64,000 bases of DNA from E44-bin89 sp034409565. Its GTDB lineage: Bacteria; Chloroflexota; Dehalococcoidia; Dehalococcoidales; RBG-16-60-22. The notes under the pieces were generated by a model. That model was given only the letters and a program-made list of their open reading frames with translations. It was not told the DNA's origin and ran no database searches. Shown here piece after piece: positions 43,373 to 53,266 of the stretch. The position numbers were made by a program, and so were the translations under genes. Location: contig DAOUMS010000001.1 of assembly GCA_034409565.1 (NCBI GenBank), positions 176,962 through 240,961 of the forward strand, in the 5' to 3' direction. The stretch's first letter is position 1. Each line of letters opens with the position of its first letter.

Positions 43373-44785
43373 TTAAGTGAGCGTCACGGTATCTTTGTAG
43401 TGCGGGGCCTGGGTTCGCCACCCGGTCTGCTCACTGAGAAATTCAGCAAGGCTGGTCGCGGCCTTTTCCTCACCGTGGGTCACGAAAACACAGCGCGGCG
43501 GCTGGCGCATATCTGACAGCCAGGTTAACAGCCCTTCGCGGTCAGCATGAGCCGAAAAACCCTGTATCTGGACCACGCGTGCCTGTACCGGATAGACCTG
43601 TCCTAACAGCCGGATTTGCTTTGCCCCATCCAGGAGTTGTCGGCCCGGTGTTCCCTCTGCCTGATAGCCAATGAATAGTATGGTGTTCTCCGGCCGGGTA
43701 ATGTTATTTACCAGGTGGTGTTTGATGCGGCCGCCCGTTACCATACCACTACCGGCGATGATTATGGCGCTCCCTTTGATGAGGTTGATTGCCTTGGACT
43801 CCTCCGCGGTCTGCACCATCTTCAGGTGGTCAAAACTGAAAGGCGAATTCCCCTGGCGCAGACGCTGCATCATTTCCCGGTCGAAGAGTTCAGCGTGGCG
43901 CTGGAAAACCTCGGTAATGCGTATTGCCATGGGGCTGTCTAAAAAGACGGTTACCGGCGGGACTTCATTGCGCAGGAATAGTTCGTTCAGATGGTAGAGC
44001 AGTTCCTGGCTGCGCTCCAGGGCGAAGCTTGGTATAATTATGTTGCCACCTGCCTTCAATGTCTCGTTGATGCAGTCACGCAACTGTGTTTGAATGTCGC
44101 TGTTTTTGTGTTCGCTATGGGTGCGGTCACCATAGGTCGACTCGATTACCACATAGTCGGCCTCATGGAAAATGGCCGGGTCATTGATAATAGGGCGGTC
44201 AGGTTCGCCAACATCACCGGAAAAGAGTACGCGGCGCTTCTCACCGTCCTGAGCTACCGTAATGGCAATAGTCGCCGAGCCAAGCACGTGGCCGGCATCA
44301 TAGAAGCAGCCTTCCATGCTATCTTTCACCCGGACGCAGCTGATGTATTCTACAGCGGCGAAATGCGGGGTAACCGCCTCCGCATCCTCGGTGGTGTAAA
44401 GCGGTACCTCCGGGTACGGGCCGCGTCGACCTTCCTGTCGGTGGCGCTCCGCTTTATAGATGGCGTCCTCTTCCTGCAGGTGTGCCGAATCGAGCAGTAT
44501 AATCTGGGCTATCTCGGACGTTGCCTGCGTGCAGTATATCTTGCTTTTGTAGCCATCACGCACCAGCTTGGGCAGCAGGCCGCAGTGGTCGAGGTGGGCA
44601 TGGGTTAGAAAGACGGCGTCAATGGTCTTGGGGTCGAAGGGAAATACGTCCCAGTTCCGGTCCTGGTATTTGCGCTCCTGGTACAACCCGCAGTCCACCA
44701 GTACCCTGGCATCAGAGTCTTCTAATAAGTAGCAGGAACCGGTGACGTTGCGCGACGCACCGAGAAAGGCGAGTTTAGCCGGCAT
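43373..44785 (-). CDS. Beta-CASP metallo-beta-lactamase RNA-processing type nuclease
   Basis: A 470-residue protein of the YSH1/CPSF73-like group (COG1236). The HxHxDH motif is at 62-67 (HAHLDH), and the beta-CASP motifs include IIIPSFALERSQELLYHL, SPMAIR, SGMVTGGRI and the FSAHADREGLL block. RNA endo/exonuclease activity is the family role. It lies on the minus strand between the dehydrogenase and the peptidase, each with its own gap. Confidence 0.88.
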   Translation of the reverse strand: MPAKLAFLGASRNVTGSCYLLEDSDARVLVDCGLYQERKYQDRNWDVFPFDPKTIDAVFLTHAHLDHCGLLPKLVRDGYKSKIYCTQATSEIAQIILLDSAHLQEEDAIYKAERHRQEGRRGPYPEVPLYTTEDAEAVTPHFAAVEYISCVRVKDSMEGCFYDAGHVLGSATIAITVAQDGEKRRVLFSGDVGEPDRPIINDPAIFHEADYVVIESTYGDRTHSEHKNSDIQTQLRDCINETLKAGGNIIIPSFALERSQELLYHLNELFLRNEVPPVTVFLDSPMAIRITEVFQRHAELFDREMMQRLRQGNSPFSFDHLKMVQTAEESKAINLIKGSAIIIAGSGMVTGGRIKHHLVNNITRPENTILFIGYQAEGTPGRQLLDGAKQIRLLGQVYPVQARVVQIQGFSAHADREGLLTWLSDMRQPPRCVFVTHGEEKAATSLAEFLSEQTGWRTQAPHYKDTVTLT

Positions 44786-44929
44786 AGAGCCCTAAATCCT
44801 TATCGCACGACATGTCAAAAGTATACCCGGTCCAATAATGATGGCAGCATCTGGTGGGACCTGCCTGCCTGAGTCATTATAGTGAATTATGGCTTCTAAA
44901 GCAATTTAATACCATACGGCGTGAAGTAG

Positions 44930-46192
44930 CTATAGCTTCAGCAGCTCTTCCAGAGGTTCATCCGGTGGGACCGGCCCCACAATCGCCAAGCGGAGTTTCT
45001 CGCCGGTTAGAAGTTCACCGGCAAGCTGCCGCAGTTCTTCGGCGGTTATTTTATCAATTATGGCAACGACATCGTCAACGGTGAGGATACGCCCGGTGAG
45101 CAGTTCCTGACCGCCAAGCCAGCCGGCCACACTGCGGCTGTCCTCCATGCGCAGCAACAAACGTCCTTTGGAGAATTCCTTGGCCTTGTTCAGTTCTGCT
45201 TCCGGCGTCGTCTCCTTGAGCTGGGCCAGCTCCTCGGTGATGGCCTTGATGGCCAGATTTAAATTTTTTATATCCACGCCAGCGACGACGATGAGTGAGC
45301 CGGCGTCCAGAAAATGGTCGACATAGCTGCTGATGCTGTAGGCCAGTCCCAGCTTGTCCCGGATATTGCTGAACAAGCGACTACTCATGCCGTCGCCGAG
45401 GATGACGTTGAGCATGTCAGCGGCAAACCGCTTTGGGTGGAGGAGGGGCAGGCCCGGCAGCGCCAGGCAGAGGTGCACCTGCTCGAGCTCCCGGTTCTCG
45501 ATGCGCAGCCTGGGGAACTGTTTTTCTTCGTAGGTAAGGAACTCGCGGCGGGAAGGCCGTCCCTGCCACTTGCCCAGCGCCTGATTGACCATACTTACCA
45601 TCTCCTCGTGCTGGATGTCACCGGCGGCGGCCACCACAGTATTGCCTGGCTGGTAGTGGTCGGCGAGGTAATCAAGCATGAGCTCACGGCCGATACCGCT
45701 GACGGAGTCGCGGCTGCCGGCAATATCGCGCCCCAGCGGGTGGTCGGGCCAGAGCATCTCATCAATGAGCATCCCCACCCGCTGTGAGGGTGAGTCGTGG
45801 CTCATGTTGATTTCTTCGATGATGACCTGGCGCTCCTTTTCCATGTCCTCCGCATTGAATCGGGAATTGAGGAGCATATCCACCAGCACGTCAAAGGCAG
45901 TCTTGATGTAGGGTGTGGCCACCTTGCACCAGTAAACGGTGAGTTCCTTGTCCGTGCCGCCATTGAGAATACCGCCCACACCTTCAATGGCGGTGGAGAT
46001 GTCCCGGGCAGAGGGCCTCCTGGCGGTGCCGCGGAAACACAGATGTTCAATGAAGTGGGAGATACCGGCCTGGGTATCAGCTTCATAGCGGGAGCCGGTA
46101 CCGATGAAGAAACTGATTGACACCGAGCGGTTCTGGGGCATGGTTGAAGTTACGATGCGCAGCCCATTATCCAGCGTGCTTTTCTGGTACAA
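44930..46192 (-). CDS. M16-family zinc peptidase
   Basis: A 420-residue processing-peptidase-like enzyme. The inverted zinc motif HFIEH is at residues 46-50, with the downstream acidic ligand in the EKERQVIIEEI helix near 127. The C-terminal domain is the usual catalytically silent half with the RLFSNIRDKLGLAYSISS block. It may process peptides or precursor proteins; in bacteria the role is often unclear. Confidence 0.9.
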   Translation of the reverse strand: MYQKSTLDNGLRIVTSTMPQNRSVSISFFIGTGSRYEADTQAGISHFIEHLCFRGTARRPSARDISTAIEGVGGILNGGTDKELTVYWCKVATPYIKTAFDVLVDMLLNSRFNAEDMEKERQVIIEEINMSHDSPSQRVGMLIDEMLWPDHPLGRDIAGSRDSVSGIGRELMLDYLADHYQPGNTVVAAAGDIQHEEMVSMVNQALGKWQGRPSRREFLTYEEKQFPRLRIENRELEQVHLCLALPGLPLLHPKRFAADMLNVILGDGMSSRLFSNIRDKLGLAYSISSYVDHFLDAGSLIVVAGVDIKNLNLAIKAITEELAQLKETTPEAELNKAKEFSKGRLLLRMEDSRSVAGWLGGQELLTGRILTVDDVVAIIDKITAEELRQLAGELLTGEKLRLAIVGPVPPDEPLEELLKL

Positions 46193-46227
46193 TAAATCAC
46201 CTCAAATCGTAATTATTTGACATAAAG

Positions 46228-48327
46228 TTATTCTCTGCCGGGTCGTTTCATAGCCTGTCGGCACCGGTTGAGTATGGAAAGGACCGTAAAAGGCTCTTCA
46301 ATCAGGGGGAAGGTGGGCACGCCTTTCGGTTCCAGGAATGCCTTGGCCGCCTCCATGTGCTTTTTCTCCGCGCTGAAAGTGACATAAAGCGGCTTTGCCG
46401 GGTACTTCTTGGCCAGCCTGACCAGAAAGTCCAGGGGCGGCACGCCAACGTCATCGGTCAGCATCAGAATGGGCACCACGGCGTCAATATTTTTATCTCT
46501 CATCAGTGCTTCAATAGCCTCGCTGTAGCTGAACTCGATGCCGTGGTCAAGGGCCGATGGCCAGATATCCACCGGATTGCGCATCCGGATGTAGTCCGGG
46601 CTTATCTCCTGCAGTCGCCTTCTCGTTTTTTCTTCCATCTCGGGGACATCAAGCTCCCAATGCTGATGGCAGAGGTCGGCCAGCACCACCAGCATGGCGC
46701 CGGAAGGCGCCAGAAAGCTCACCCGGTTACCCTCTGGCAGTGGCATACTGGCCAGCGCTTTGGCCGCCAGGACGAGGTGCGAGTACTGGTAAAGGCGGGT
46801 AATGCCGGACTGCCTGATGGCGCCATCCAGAATACGCTCGTCCGAGGCCATGGCGGCGGTATGGGTCACGGCGGCTTTGGCCCCCTCCCCGGTACTGCCC
46901 CCCATGAGCAGGAATACCGGCTTGCGTCTGGTTACCTGGCGCGCCACCTCGATAAAGCGGGCCGGCCGCTTGATGTTTTCCAGGTACAGGAAGATGGCTT
47001 TTGTCTCCGGGTCGTCAGCGTAGTACTCCAGGACGTCGCTCTCATCGACGTCGATTTTGTTGCCCAGGCCGGTTACCCTGGCCACGCCGAAGTTTTCCCC
47101 GGTGATGATATAGCGCATAGTGTGCGTGGCGAAGTTGCCCGTCTGGGCGATGTAAGAGACGTTTCCACGCGGGATTTTGCCGAGCGGGAAAATGCTGGTG
47201 GTGAAGTGACAGGGGGTTGAGGTGTGGCCGGAGGTATTGGGGCCGAGGGCATTGACGCCGGTCTCAGCGATGACGCGTGTCAGTTCCTTCTGGAGTGCCT
47301 CGCCGTTCTCATCTACTTCGGAGAAACCGCCGGCGCAGAGGACGAAAGATTTTATATCCTTGGCAGCGCATTCCCTGACCGCTGACGCCGTACCCCGGGC
47401 GGGGATAACGATAACCGCCAGGTCAACACCGTCCGGTAAATCGGCGATTGACGAGAAGACAGGTATGCCCATGATATCGCCGCCCCTGGGGTTGACCGGG
47501 TAGACCTTGCCCTTATAGCCATTGGCCAGTATATTGCGCATCACGGTGTAGCCCGCCTTGCCCGGTGTGGCCGAGGCACCAATGACGGCGATGCTGTCCG
47601 GTTCGTAGAACCTGGTTAAATCTTTCCTGGGCACCGTCTTCAATGCTGGCTCTATCTTTGTGGCTTTGATGGTGACCAGCGCGTCCACGGCCACCGGCTG
47701 GCCGTCAGGCCTGATTTTAAGCGGGTTAATATCGATTGACTGCACTGCCTGGTACCGAAGGCCGATTTCGCCGAGGGTTACCAGAATCCGTGCCAGCGCC
47801 TCGAGGTCAACGGCGGCCTCGCCGCGGAAAGACTGGAGCAGCTTTTTATGCTGGATTTCCTGGACCATTTCCCGCGCGTCCTGAGCGGTTAAGGGAGCCA
47901 CGCGGAAGACGATGTCTTTAAAAATCTCGGTCATGATGCCGCCAAGCCCGAACATGGCGCAGGGGCCGAAATGACCATCGTGGATCAGACCGCAGACCAG
48001 CTCTCGCTCACCCTTGACCATCTCCTGCACCAGCACTGCTTCGCTGCCCGGTATCCGCAGCAAGCGCTGGCTTTCCTGCTTCACCTCGGCCTGACTTTTC
48101 AGGTTCAGGGCGATGCCCTGTATTTCTGTTTTGTGAAAGAGGTCTTTCCCGGATGCTTTCAGGACTACCGGGAACCCGATTTTTGCCGCCTCTTTCACCG
48201 CGGCATCGGCATCGCTGGCGGTGGCCTCGCGGCACACCGGGATGCTAAAACGGGCACAAAATCGTTTGGCGTCATACTCGTTCAGAGCGTTCTGGCCTTT
48301 ACTTAAAGCTTCCTCAATAATATCCAT
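46228..48327 (-). CDS. ADP-forming acyl-CoA (acetate-CoA) synthetase, beta-alpha fusion
   Basis: A 699-residue enzyme that makes ATP from acyl-CoA, ADP and phosphate, or the reverse. The ATP-grasp beta part (residues about 1-225, GFPVVLKASGKDLFHKTE block) is at the N-terminus and the CoA-binding alpha part follows (IAVIGASATPGKAGYTVMRNIL). The likely phosphohistidine lies in AVTHTAAMAS. Many fused homologues have the alpha part first. In an anaerobe this is a substrate-level ATP step. Confidence 0.9.
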   Translation of the reverse strand: MDIIEEALSKGQNALNEYDAKRFCARFSIPVCREATASDADAAVKEAAKIGFPVVLKASGKDLFHKTEIQGIALNLKSQAEVKQESQRLLRIPGSEAVLVQEMVKGERELVCGLIHDGHFGPCAMFGLGGIMTEIFKDIVFRVAPLTAQDAREMVQEIQHKKLLQSFRGEAAVDLEALARILVTLGEIGLRYQAVQSIDINPLKIRPDGQPVAVDALVTIKATKIEPALKTVPRKDLTRFYEPDSIAVIGASATPGKAGYTVMRNILANGYKGKVYPVNPRGGDIMGIPVFSSIADLPDGVDLAVIVIPARGTASAVRECAAKDIKSFVLCAGGFSEVDENGEALQKELTRVIAETGVNALGPNTSGHTSTPCHFTTSIFPLGKIPRGNVSYIAQTGNFATHTMRYIITGENFGVARVTGLGNKIDVDESDVLEYYADDPETKAIFLYLENIKRPARFIEVARQVTRRKPVFLLMGGSTGEGAKAAVTHTAAMASDERILDGAIRQSGITRLYQYSHLVLAAKALASMPLPEGNRVSFLAPSGAMLVVLADLCHQHWELDVPEMEEKTRRRLQEISPDYIRMRNPVDIWPSALDHGIEFSYSEAIEALMRDKNIDAVVPILMLTDDVGVPPLDFLVRLAKKYPAKPLYVTFSAEKKHMEAAKAFLEPKGVPTFPLIEEPFTVLSILNRCRQAMKRPGRE

Positions 48328-48414
48328 AAATGGTGTTACCGTGCTTTCCCGAAAAATACTCGGCTTAAAATTATTACACAGCGGCCCGTCGATGGCAAGT
48401 TTGTCCTCCTTAAA

Positions 48415-48443
48415 TTGACTTTGCCGCAGGGCGTTGCTAACAT
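48415..48443 (+). promoter_or_regulatory. Predicted lysA promoter
   Basis: TTGACT (48415-48420) and TAACAT (48438-48443) are 17 nt apart. The start site would be about 10 nt before ATG 48460, which rules out a start at 48415. Confidence 0.55.
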
Positions 48444-48459
48444 TAAGGCAGGAGGCAGC

Positions 48460-49788
48460 ATGACCCGGGGACAGAGCAAATCCAGGCTGGCGCTATTTCC
48501 AGCGAATGCCGGCGTCAACGAGAAGAACCACCTGATGCTTGGCGGCTGTGATGCCGCGGCGCTGGCGGCAGAGTTCGGTACGCCGTTATATGTTTTCGAT
48601 GAGGCAGCACTGCGCCAGAAGTGCGCCGAGTTCAGGGACGAGTTTGGCCGGCGCTACCCGGACACGTCTATTGTCTACGCGGGTAAGGCCTTCATCAACC
48701 GGGCGCTGGCACTCCTTTTCAAGGAGGCAGGACTCGGGCTGGACGTTGTTTCCGGCGGTGAGCTGAGCATCGCCCGTTCCGTTGATTTCCCGATGCAGAA
48801 AGTCTACTTCCACGGCAACAACAAGTCAGCCGAGGAACTGAGCATGGCCCTGGAAGCAAAAGTCGGGCGCATTGTCATCGATAGTTTCCCGGAGTTGGAT
48901 ATGCTGTCAGCCATGGCCGGGCAGCGACGTGCCAGGCCCGATGTTTTGCTACGATTGACCCCCGGCGTTGATCCGCACACGCACAAGCACATTGCCACCG
49001 GCATCGTGGACAGCAAGTTCGGTATCCCTCTGGCCAGTGCTGAGGAAGCGGTAGCCAGGGCAATGTCAACCGCCAGTCTTAATCTCATCGGGCTGCATTT
49101 TCACCTCGGCTCGCAGATTTTCGAACTGGAGCCGTACGGCGAAGCAATAAAGGTCATACTGGAACTGGCTGCCGATATGAAGTCCAGGCATGGCTTTGAA
49201 CTCCAAGAGCTCGATGTTGGCGGCGGCTTTGCCGTCCAGTACACCGTGGCTGCGCTGGCACCATCGATATTCGACTATGCCGAAATAATAGTGGCCACGG
49301 TAAATGAGAAGTGCCGGGAGCTCAAGCTCAACCTGCCGAAGCTGGTCATCGAGCCGGGTCGCTCCATTGTGGGGCGGGCCGGGGTGGTGCTGTATAGCGT
49401 TGGCGTGGTCAAGGAAATACCCGGCATCAGATGTTACGTATCCGTTGATGGCGGCATGGCGGACAATATCCGCCCCGCCCTTTACGGCGCCCGGTATGAG
49501 GCGGTGGTGGCGAACAAAATGAACGATGGGGCAAAGAAGAAAGTTACCATTGCCGGCAAGTTCTGCGAGTCCGGCGACATTCTGATAAAGGACATTGACC
49601 TTCCCGTGGTGGCCGCCGGTGATATTCTGGCGGTGCCCGACTGCGGGGCCTACTGCCTGGCAATGGGCAGCAACTACAATGCCGCACTGAAGCCGGCTGT
49701 GGTTATGGTCAATGACGGCCGGGCGCGTCTCATCCGCCGACGGGAAACGCATGAGGACTTGCTCCGGTGCGACCTGATGGAAAGGTAG
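48460..49788 (+). CDS. lysA: Diaminopimelate decarboxylase LysA
   Basis: A PLP enzyme that makes lysine from meso-diaminopimelate, 442 residues. The PLP lysine lies in IVYAGKAFINRAL, the HFHLGSQI and GGGFAVQY motifs bind the phosphate, and EPGRSIVG and CESGDIL with the following CGAYC region complete the dimer active site. ATG 48460 has AGGAGG and a promoter just upstream. It is followed by holB after 7 nt. Confidence 0.95.
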   Translation: MTRGQSKSRLALFPANAGVNEKNHLMLGGCDAAALAAEFGTPLYVFDEAALRQKCAEFRDEFGRRYPDTSIVYAGKAFINRALALLFKEAGLGLDVVSGGELSIARSVDFPMQKVYFHGNNKSAEELSMALEAKVGRIVIDSFPELDMLSAMAGQRRARPDVLLRLTPGVDPHTHKHIATGIVDSKFGIPLASAEEAVARAMSTASLNLIGLHFHLGSQIFELEPYGEAIKVILELAADMKSRHGFELQELDVGGGFAVQYTVAALAPSIFDYAEIIVATVNEKCRELKLNLPKLVIEPGRSIVGRAGVVLYSVGVVKEIPGIRCYVSVDGGMADNIRPALYGARYEAVVANKMNDGAKKKVTIAGKFCESGDILIKDIDLPVVAAGDILAVPDCGAYCLAMGSNYNAALKPAVVMVNDGRARLIRRRETHEDLLRCDLMER

Positions 49789-49795
49789 AATCGTT

Positions 49796-50848
49796 ATGTG
49801 GCAGGTAGTGGGGCAGGATAGGGCAGTCTCAATTTTGCAGCGCGGCCTGGAAGGCGGCACGCTCGCTCACGCTTATATGCTGGTAGGGCCGGCTCACGTG
49901 GGCAAGATGACGCTGGCGCTCAATCTGGCACAGGCCCTGAACTGCGAGTCTCCGGAGCCGCCCTGCGGTCAGTGCCCGTCCTGCCAGAAGGTGGCTGCCG
50001 GCAGTCATGCCGATGTCCAGGTAATCGGGCTGGCACAGAATGGGGAAGCGGCTGAGGCCAAACTTATCAGCATTGACCAGGTACGGGATATGCAGCACTC
50101 GGCCAGCCTGCCACCCTTTGAGGGCAAATACAAGGTATTTATCATCGAGGACGCGGAACTGCTGTCCATTGAAGCGGCCAACTGCCTGCTCAAAACCCTG
50201 GAGGAGCCTGTGGCCAAGATGGCCTTCCTTTTACTGACCACGAACGAGAAACTCCTGCCGGAGACGGTGGTCTCGCGCTGCCAGCGTCTGGAGCTGATGC
50301 CGCTGCCGGCGCCGCAGATGGAAGAAGCACTCCAGAAACGCTGGGAAATTGAGCCACCACGGGCAAAACTCCTCGCCCGGTTGTCAATGGGATGTCTGGG
50401 CTGGGCAGTTACGGCGGCGGCCGACGACCGGATATTGCAGGCGAGGACGGAAAAGCTGGCGCAATTGGATGAAGTTATTCAAGTGGACACCGGGGCACGC
50501 TTTGACCATGCCGCGCGGCTGGCCGCTCAATTTGCCCAGAACCGGGCGGCGGTAGCAGAAATACTTGACCTCTGGCTGGGCTGGTGGCGTGACCTGCTGC
50601 TGGTGAAGGCGGGGTGTGCGGACTACGTGACCAATACTGACCAGTTGCGTAAATTGCAGGAAATGGTAAATCATTATACCATGGAACAGATAAGAGGTTG
50701 TCTGGGCAGCATCAGGGCGGCGGAAAAGCAACTCGGGCAGAACGCCAATCCGCGACTGGTGCTGGAAGTGCTGATGCTTGATATGCCGGCAAAGCCGGCT
50801 GGTAATATGGGAGAAATGACGACAAAGGTAATGGTGAACGATGGCTGA
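49796..50848 (+). CDS. holB: DNA polymerase III delta-prime subunit HolB
   Basis: A 350-residue clamp-loader subunit. A P-loop-like GPAHVGKMT is at residues 32-40, followed by a zinc module CGQCPSCQK, an SRC-type motif (VVSRCQRLEL) and a C-terminal helical part. It is distinguished from DnaX by length and the degenerate P-loop. It overlaps the next gene by 8 nt. Confidence 0.88.
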   Translation: MWQVVGQDRAVSILQRGLEGGTLAHAYMLVGPAHVGKMTLALNLAQALNCESPEPPCGQCPSCQKVAAGSHADVQVIGLAQNGEAAEAKLISIDQVRDMQHSASLPPFEGKYKVFIIEDAELLSIEAANCLLKTLEEPVAKMAFLLLTTNEKLLPETVVSRCQRLELMPLPAPQMEEALQKRWEIEPPRAKLLARLSMGCLGWAVTAAADDRILQARTEKLAQLDEVIQVDTGARFDHAARLAAQFAQNRAAVAEILDLWLGWWRDLLLVKAGCADYVTNTDQLRKLQEMVNHYTMEQIRGCLGSIRAAEKQLGQNANPRLVLEVLMLDMPAKPAGNMGEMTTKVMVNDG

Positions 50849-51638
50849 CCAGATTGTTGGCGTTAGATTCAAGACAGCGGGCAAGGTCTATTACTTTGAC
50901 CCGGCCGGTCTGGACCTTGAGGTCGGTGACCACGTTATCGTGGAGACGAGTCGTGGCATGGAGCTGGGGAAGGTGGTCTTCGCGCCGCGGCAGGTGCTGG
51001 CCAACGAGATAGACGGGCCGCTCAAGCCGGTGACGCGCAAGGCTGAGCCGGAGGACGTTTCACATGTCCAGGAGCTTGAGATTAAGGCTGAGGAAGCTTT
51101 AATCGAGTGCGGGAAGATAATTGATGAGCTCCAGCTGCCGATGAAACTCATTTCGGCAGGGTACAGTGTTGATGGCAGTCGCCTTACTTTCCTGTTCAGT
51201 GCCGAGCACAGAGTGGATTTCCGTGAGCTGGTGCGCCGGCTGACCAGGCAGTTCAGGGTAAAGGTGGAACTGCGGCAGGTCGGCACCAGAGATGAGGCCA
51301 AACTCCTGGGTGGCTTTGGGCGGTGCGGTCGTCCCTTATGTTGCATGAGCTTTATTACTGAGTTCGACCCGGTTTCCATCCGGATGGCGAAGGACCAGGA
51401 CCTGCCACTGAACCCGATGAAGATTTCCGGTGTCTGTGGCCGTTTGATGTGCTGTCTGGGCTATGAGAGCGAGCAGTACCGCACCATGAAGGAAAAGATG
51501 CCCAGGGTGGGACAGCAGGTTTCAACCGCCATGGGCGATGCCACCGTCGTGGGCAATAATCCGCTTAAGGAAACGGTGCTCGTGCAGCTGGAGAGCGAGG
51601 CGACCGTGGAGTTGCCGCTTGGTGAGGTCTCTTACTAG
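50841..51638 (+). CDS. ricT: PSP1-domain protein, RicT/YaaT-like
   Basis: A 265-residue PSP1-domain protein. The cysteines in GGFGRCGRPLCCMSF and SGVCGRLMCCLGYES match those of B. subtilis YaaT (RicT), where they bind an Fe-S cluster in a complex that controls RNA maturation by RNase Y. Placement after holB is the same as in Firmicutes. The two other Ric proteins are not in the window. Confidence 0.88.
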   Translation: MADQIVGVRFKTAGKVYYFDPAGLDLEVGDHVIVETSRGMELGKVVFAPRQVLANEIDGPLKPVTRKAEPEDVSHVQELEIKAEEALIECGKIIDELQLPMKLISAGYSVDGSRLTFLFSAEHRVDFRELVRRLTRQFRVKVELRQVGTRDEAKLLGGFGRCGRPLCCMSFITEFDPVSIRMAKDQDLPLNPMKISGVCGRLMCCLGYESEQYRTMKEKMPRVGQQVSTAMGDATVVGNNPLKETVLVQLESEATVELPLGEVSY

Positions 51639-51647
51639 ACACCCGGT

Positions 51648-52154
51648 TCATTGCAGCAGATATTTGTGCCATTCCTGCCTGGTCTGGCGGTAGTGATAGG
51701 GGATGCTGAAGAACATGCCATCACCAGGATATGCCGGCTTGTGGGTGAGCTTCATCCCGGCTTCCTGTGGAGTTCTTCCTGCCTTGCGGCGGTTGCAGGG
51801 CACGCAGGCGCTGACCACGTTTTCCCAGGTGTGCTGTCCACCTCGGTAGCGGGGTATGACGTGGTCTATGGTCAACTGCTTGGTCTCCTTGCCGCAGTAC
51901 TGGCAGGTATACTTATCACGGTTGAAGACCTCATAGCGGGACAGCTTTTTCTGCCGGTAGGGACGTTTTACCATGAAGGCGAGGCGGATTACGGAAGGAA
52001 GCTCGAAGCTATTACTGACGGTGTGGATAAAGCCGGCGCCGTTCTCCAGCATCTCCGCCTTGCCCTGATAAATGAGCACGACGGCGCGTCTGGCCCGGCA
52101 TATGGTTAGCGGTTCGTAACTCTGGTTCAACACCAGAACGGGAAGGTTTATCAT
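51648..52154 (-). CDS. HNH endonuclease family protein
   Basis: A 168-residue protein with an HNH fold: CQYCGKETKQLTIDHVIPRYRGG then ENVVSACVPCNRRKAGRTP, with two CxxC zinc knuckles and the DH catalytic pair (first part quoted only to 20 residues: CQYCGKETK, LTIDHVIPR). Small free-standing HNH proteins of this group have no settled role. It converges with the ricT-like gene. Confidence 0.88.
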   Translation of the reverse strand: MINLPVLVLNQSYEPLTICRARRAVVLIYQGKAEMLENGAGFIHTVSNSFELPSVIRLAFMVKRPYRQKKLSRYEVFNRDKYTCQYCGKETKQLTIDHVIPRYRGGQHTWENVVSACVPCNRRKAGRTPQEAGMKLTHKPAYPGDGMFFSIPYHYRQTRQEWHKYLLQ

Positions 52155-52186
52155 CTTCTGAGCTTCTTTCCTTCCGAGACTACCTC

Positions 52187-52227
52187 ATTTTACTGGAAAA
52201 ACCCCGGCATAAGCAAACCAGTAAAAT
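52187..52227. repeat. 10-bp inverted repeat between HNH and reductase genes
   Basis: ATTTTACTGG (52187-52196) and its exact complement (52218-52227) are 21 nt apart. It may be a terminator for the reductase operon on the minus strand, but the T-run is inside the loop rather than after the stem, so an operator role is equally possible. Confidence 0.35.
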
Positions 52228-52253
52228 TTTAGCGACCAAAGCCCGACGTCTTT

Positions 52254-53243
52254 TTACTTCTGCTTAAAAACTTCCGGGTTCACGCAGTTGGGCGGCATTT
52301 CTCCCTTGAGTCCGGCAAGGAGGTTAGCCGCGGCCATGTTGGCCATCTTGGTCCGGGTGGCTACGCTGGCACTGGCGATGTGGGGGGCAATGGTGACGTT
52401 CTCCAGTGTCAGTAGCGGGTCGTCCATGGGGATGGGCTCCGGCTCGGTAACGTCCAGCCCGGCGGCGAATATCTGCCCCGATTTCAGCGCTTCATAAAGG
52501 GCTTTCTGGTCAACCACCGGCCCGCGGGAACTGTTGACAAAGATAGCCGTTGGCTTCATGGCGGTAAATTCCCTGGTGCTCATCATGTGTCGCGTTTCCG
52601 CGGTGAGTGGGACGTGAACGGTAACAAAGTCAGACCGGGCGAGCAGGTCATAAAGATTGGGGACGTACTCCAGCGCGTATTTCTTTTCCTCCTCCGGCTT
52701 TCTCCTTATGGCGTCATGGTAGAGCACCTTCATGTCGAAGCCCCGGGCGCGCTTGGCTATCTCCAGACCGATGCGCCCGCAGCCAACGATGCCGAGGGTG
52801 GCGTGGTGAATGTCATAGCCGAGCAGAATCATTGGCCCCCAGGTCTTCCATTTACCGCCTCTCGTCCAGCGGTCGCCCTCGGCTACTCTTCTGCCGGCGG
52901 CCATAAGCAAAGACCAGGCAAAGTCAGCGGTCGTCTCGGTGAGCACGCCGGGGGTATTGCCCACCACGATACCGCGCTTGGTGGCTTCGGGGACGTCAAT
53001 GTTGTCGAAGCCGACCGCCATGTTGCTGACCACCTTCAGCTTTGGGGCGGCGTCCATCAGCCCACCATCAACCTTGTCGGTGAGCAGGGAGAGCAGCCCA
53101 TCAATATCTCGTACCTTCTTCAGGAGGACATCACGGGGCGGGGGAAGTTCATCTTCCCACAAGTCCATCTCGGTGGCCTCAGCAATCCTGTCCAGGGCTT
53201 CCTGGGCCATCTTCCGAGCGACGAAAACCTTGGGTTTGGCCAT
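52254..53243 (-). CDS. Glyoxylate/hydroxypyruvate reductase (D-2-hydroxyacid dehydrogenase)
   Basis: A 329-residue NAD(P)H-dependent dehydrogenase. The Rossmann motif LGIVGCGRIGLEIA is near residue 150, NSSRGPVVDQKAL and the Glu and His of the Arg-Glu-His triad (DVTEPEPIPMDDPLL and APHIASAS) are intact. ATG 53243 has AAGGAGACAG upstream; an in-frame start 63 nt upstream would overlap glycerate kinase. It likely reduces glyoxylate or hydroxypyruvate, linked to the kinase before it. Confidence 0.9.
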   Translation of the reverse strand: MAKPKVFVARKMAQEALDRIAEATEMDLWEDELPPPRDVLLKKVRDIDGLLSLLTDKVDGGLMDAAPKLKVVSNMAVGFDNIDVPEATKRGIVVGNTPGVLTETTADFAWSLLMAAGRRVAEGDRWTRGGKWKTWGPMILLGYDIHHATLGIVGCGRIGLEIAKRARGFDMKVLYHDAIRRKPEEEKKYALEYVPNLYDLLARSDFVTVHVPLTAETRHMMSTREFTAMKPTAIFVNSSRGPVVDQKALYEALKSGQIFAAGLDVTEPEPIPMDDPLLTLENVTIAPHIASASVATRTKMANMAAANLLAGLKGEMPPNCVNPEVFKQK

Positions 53244-53266
53244 TTCACTGTCTCCTTCCGGCAAAT

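Noticed and set aside
46357..47220. Open frame of 287 codons on the plus strand opposite the acyl-CoA synthetase
   Set aside because: The minus-strand gene is intact and conserved; the opposite frame shows no family pattern.
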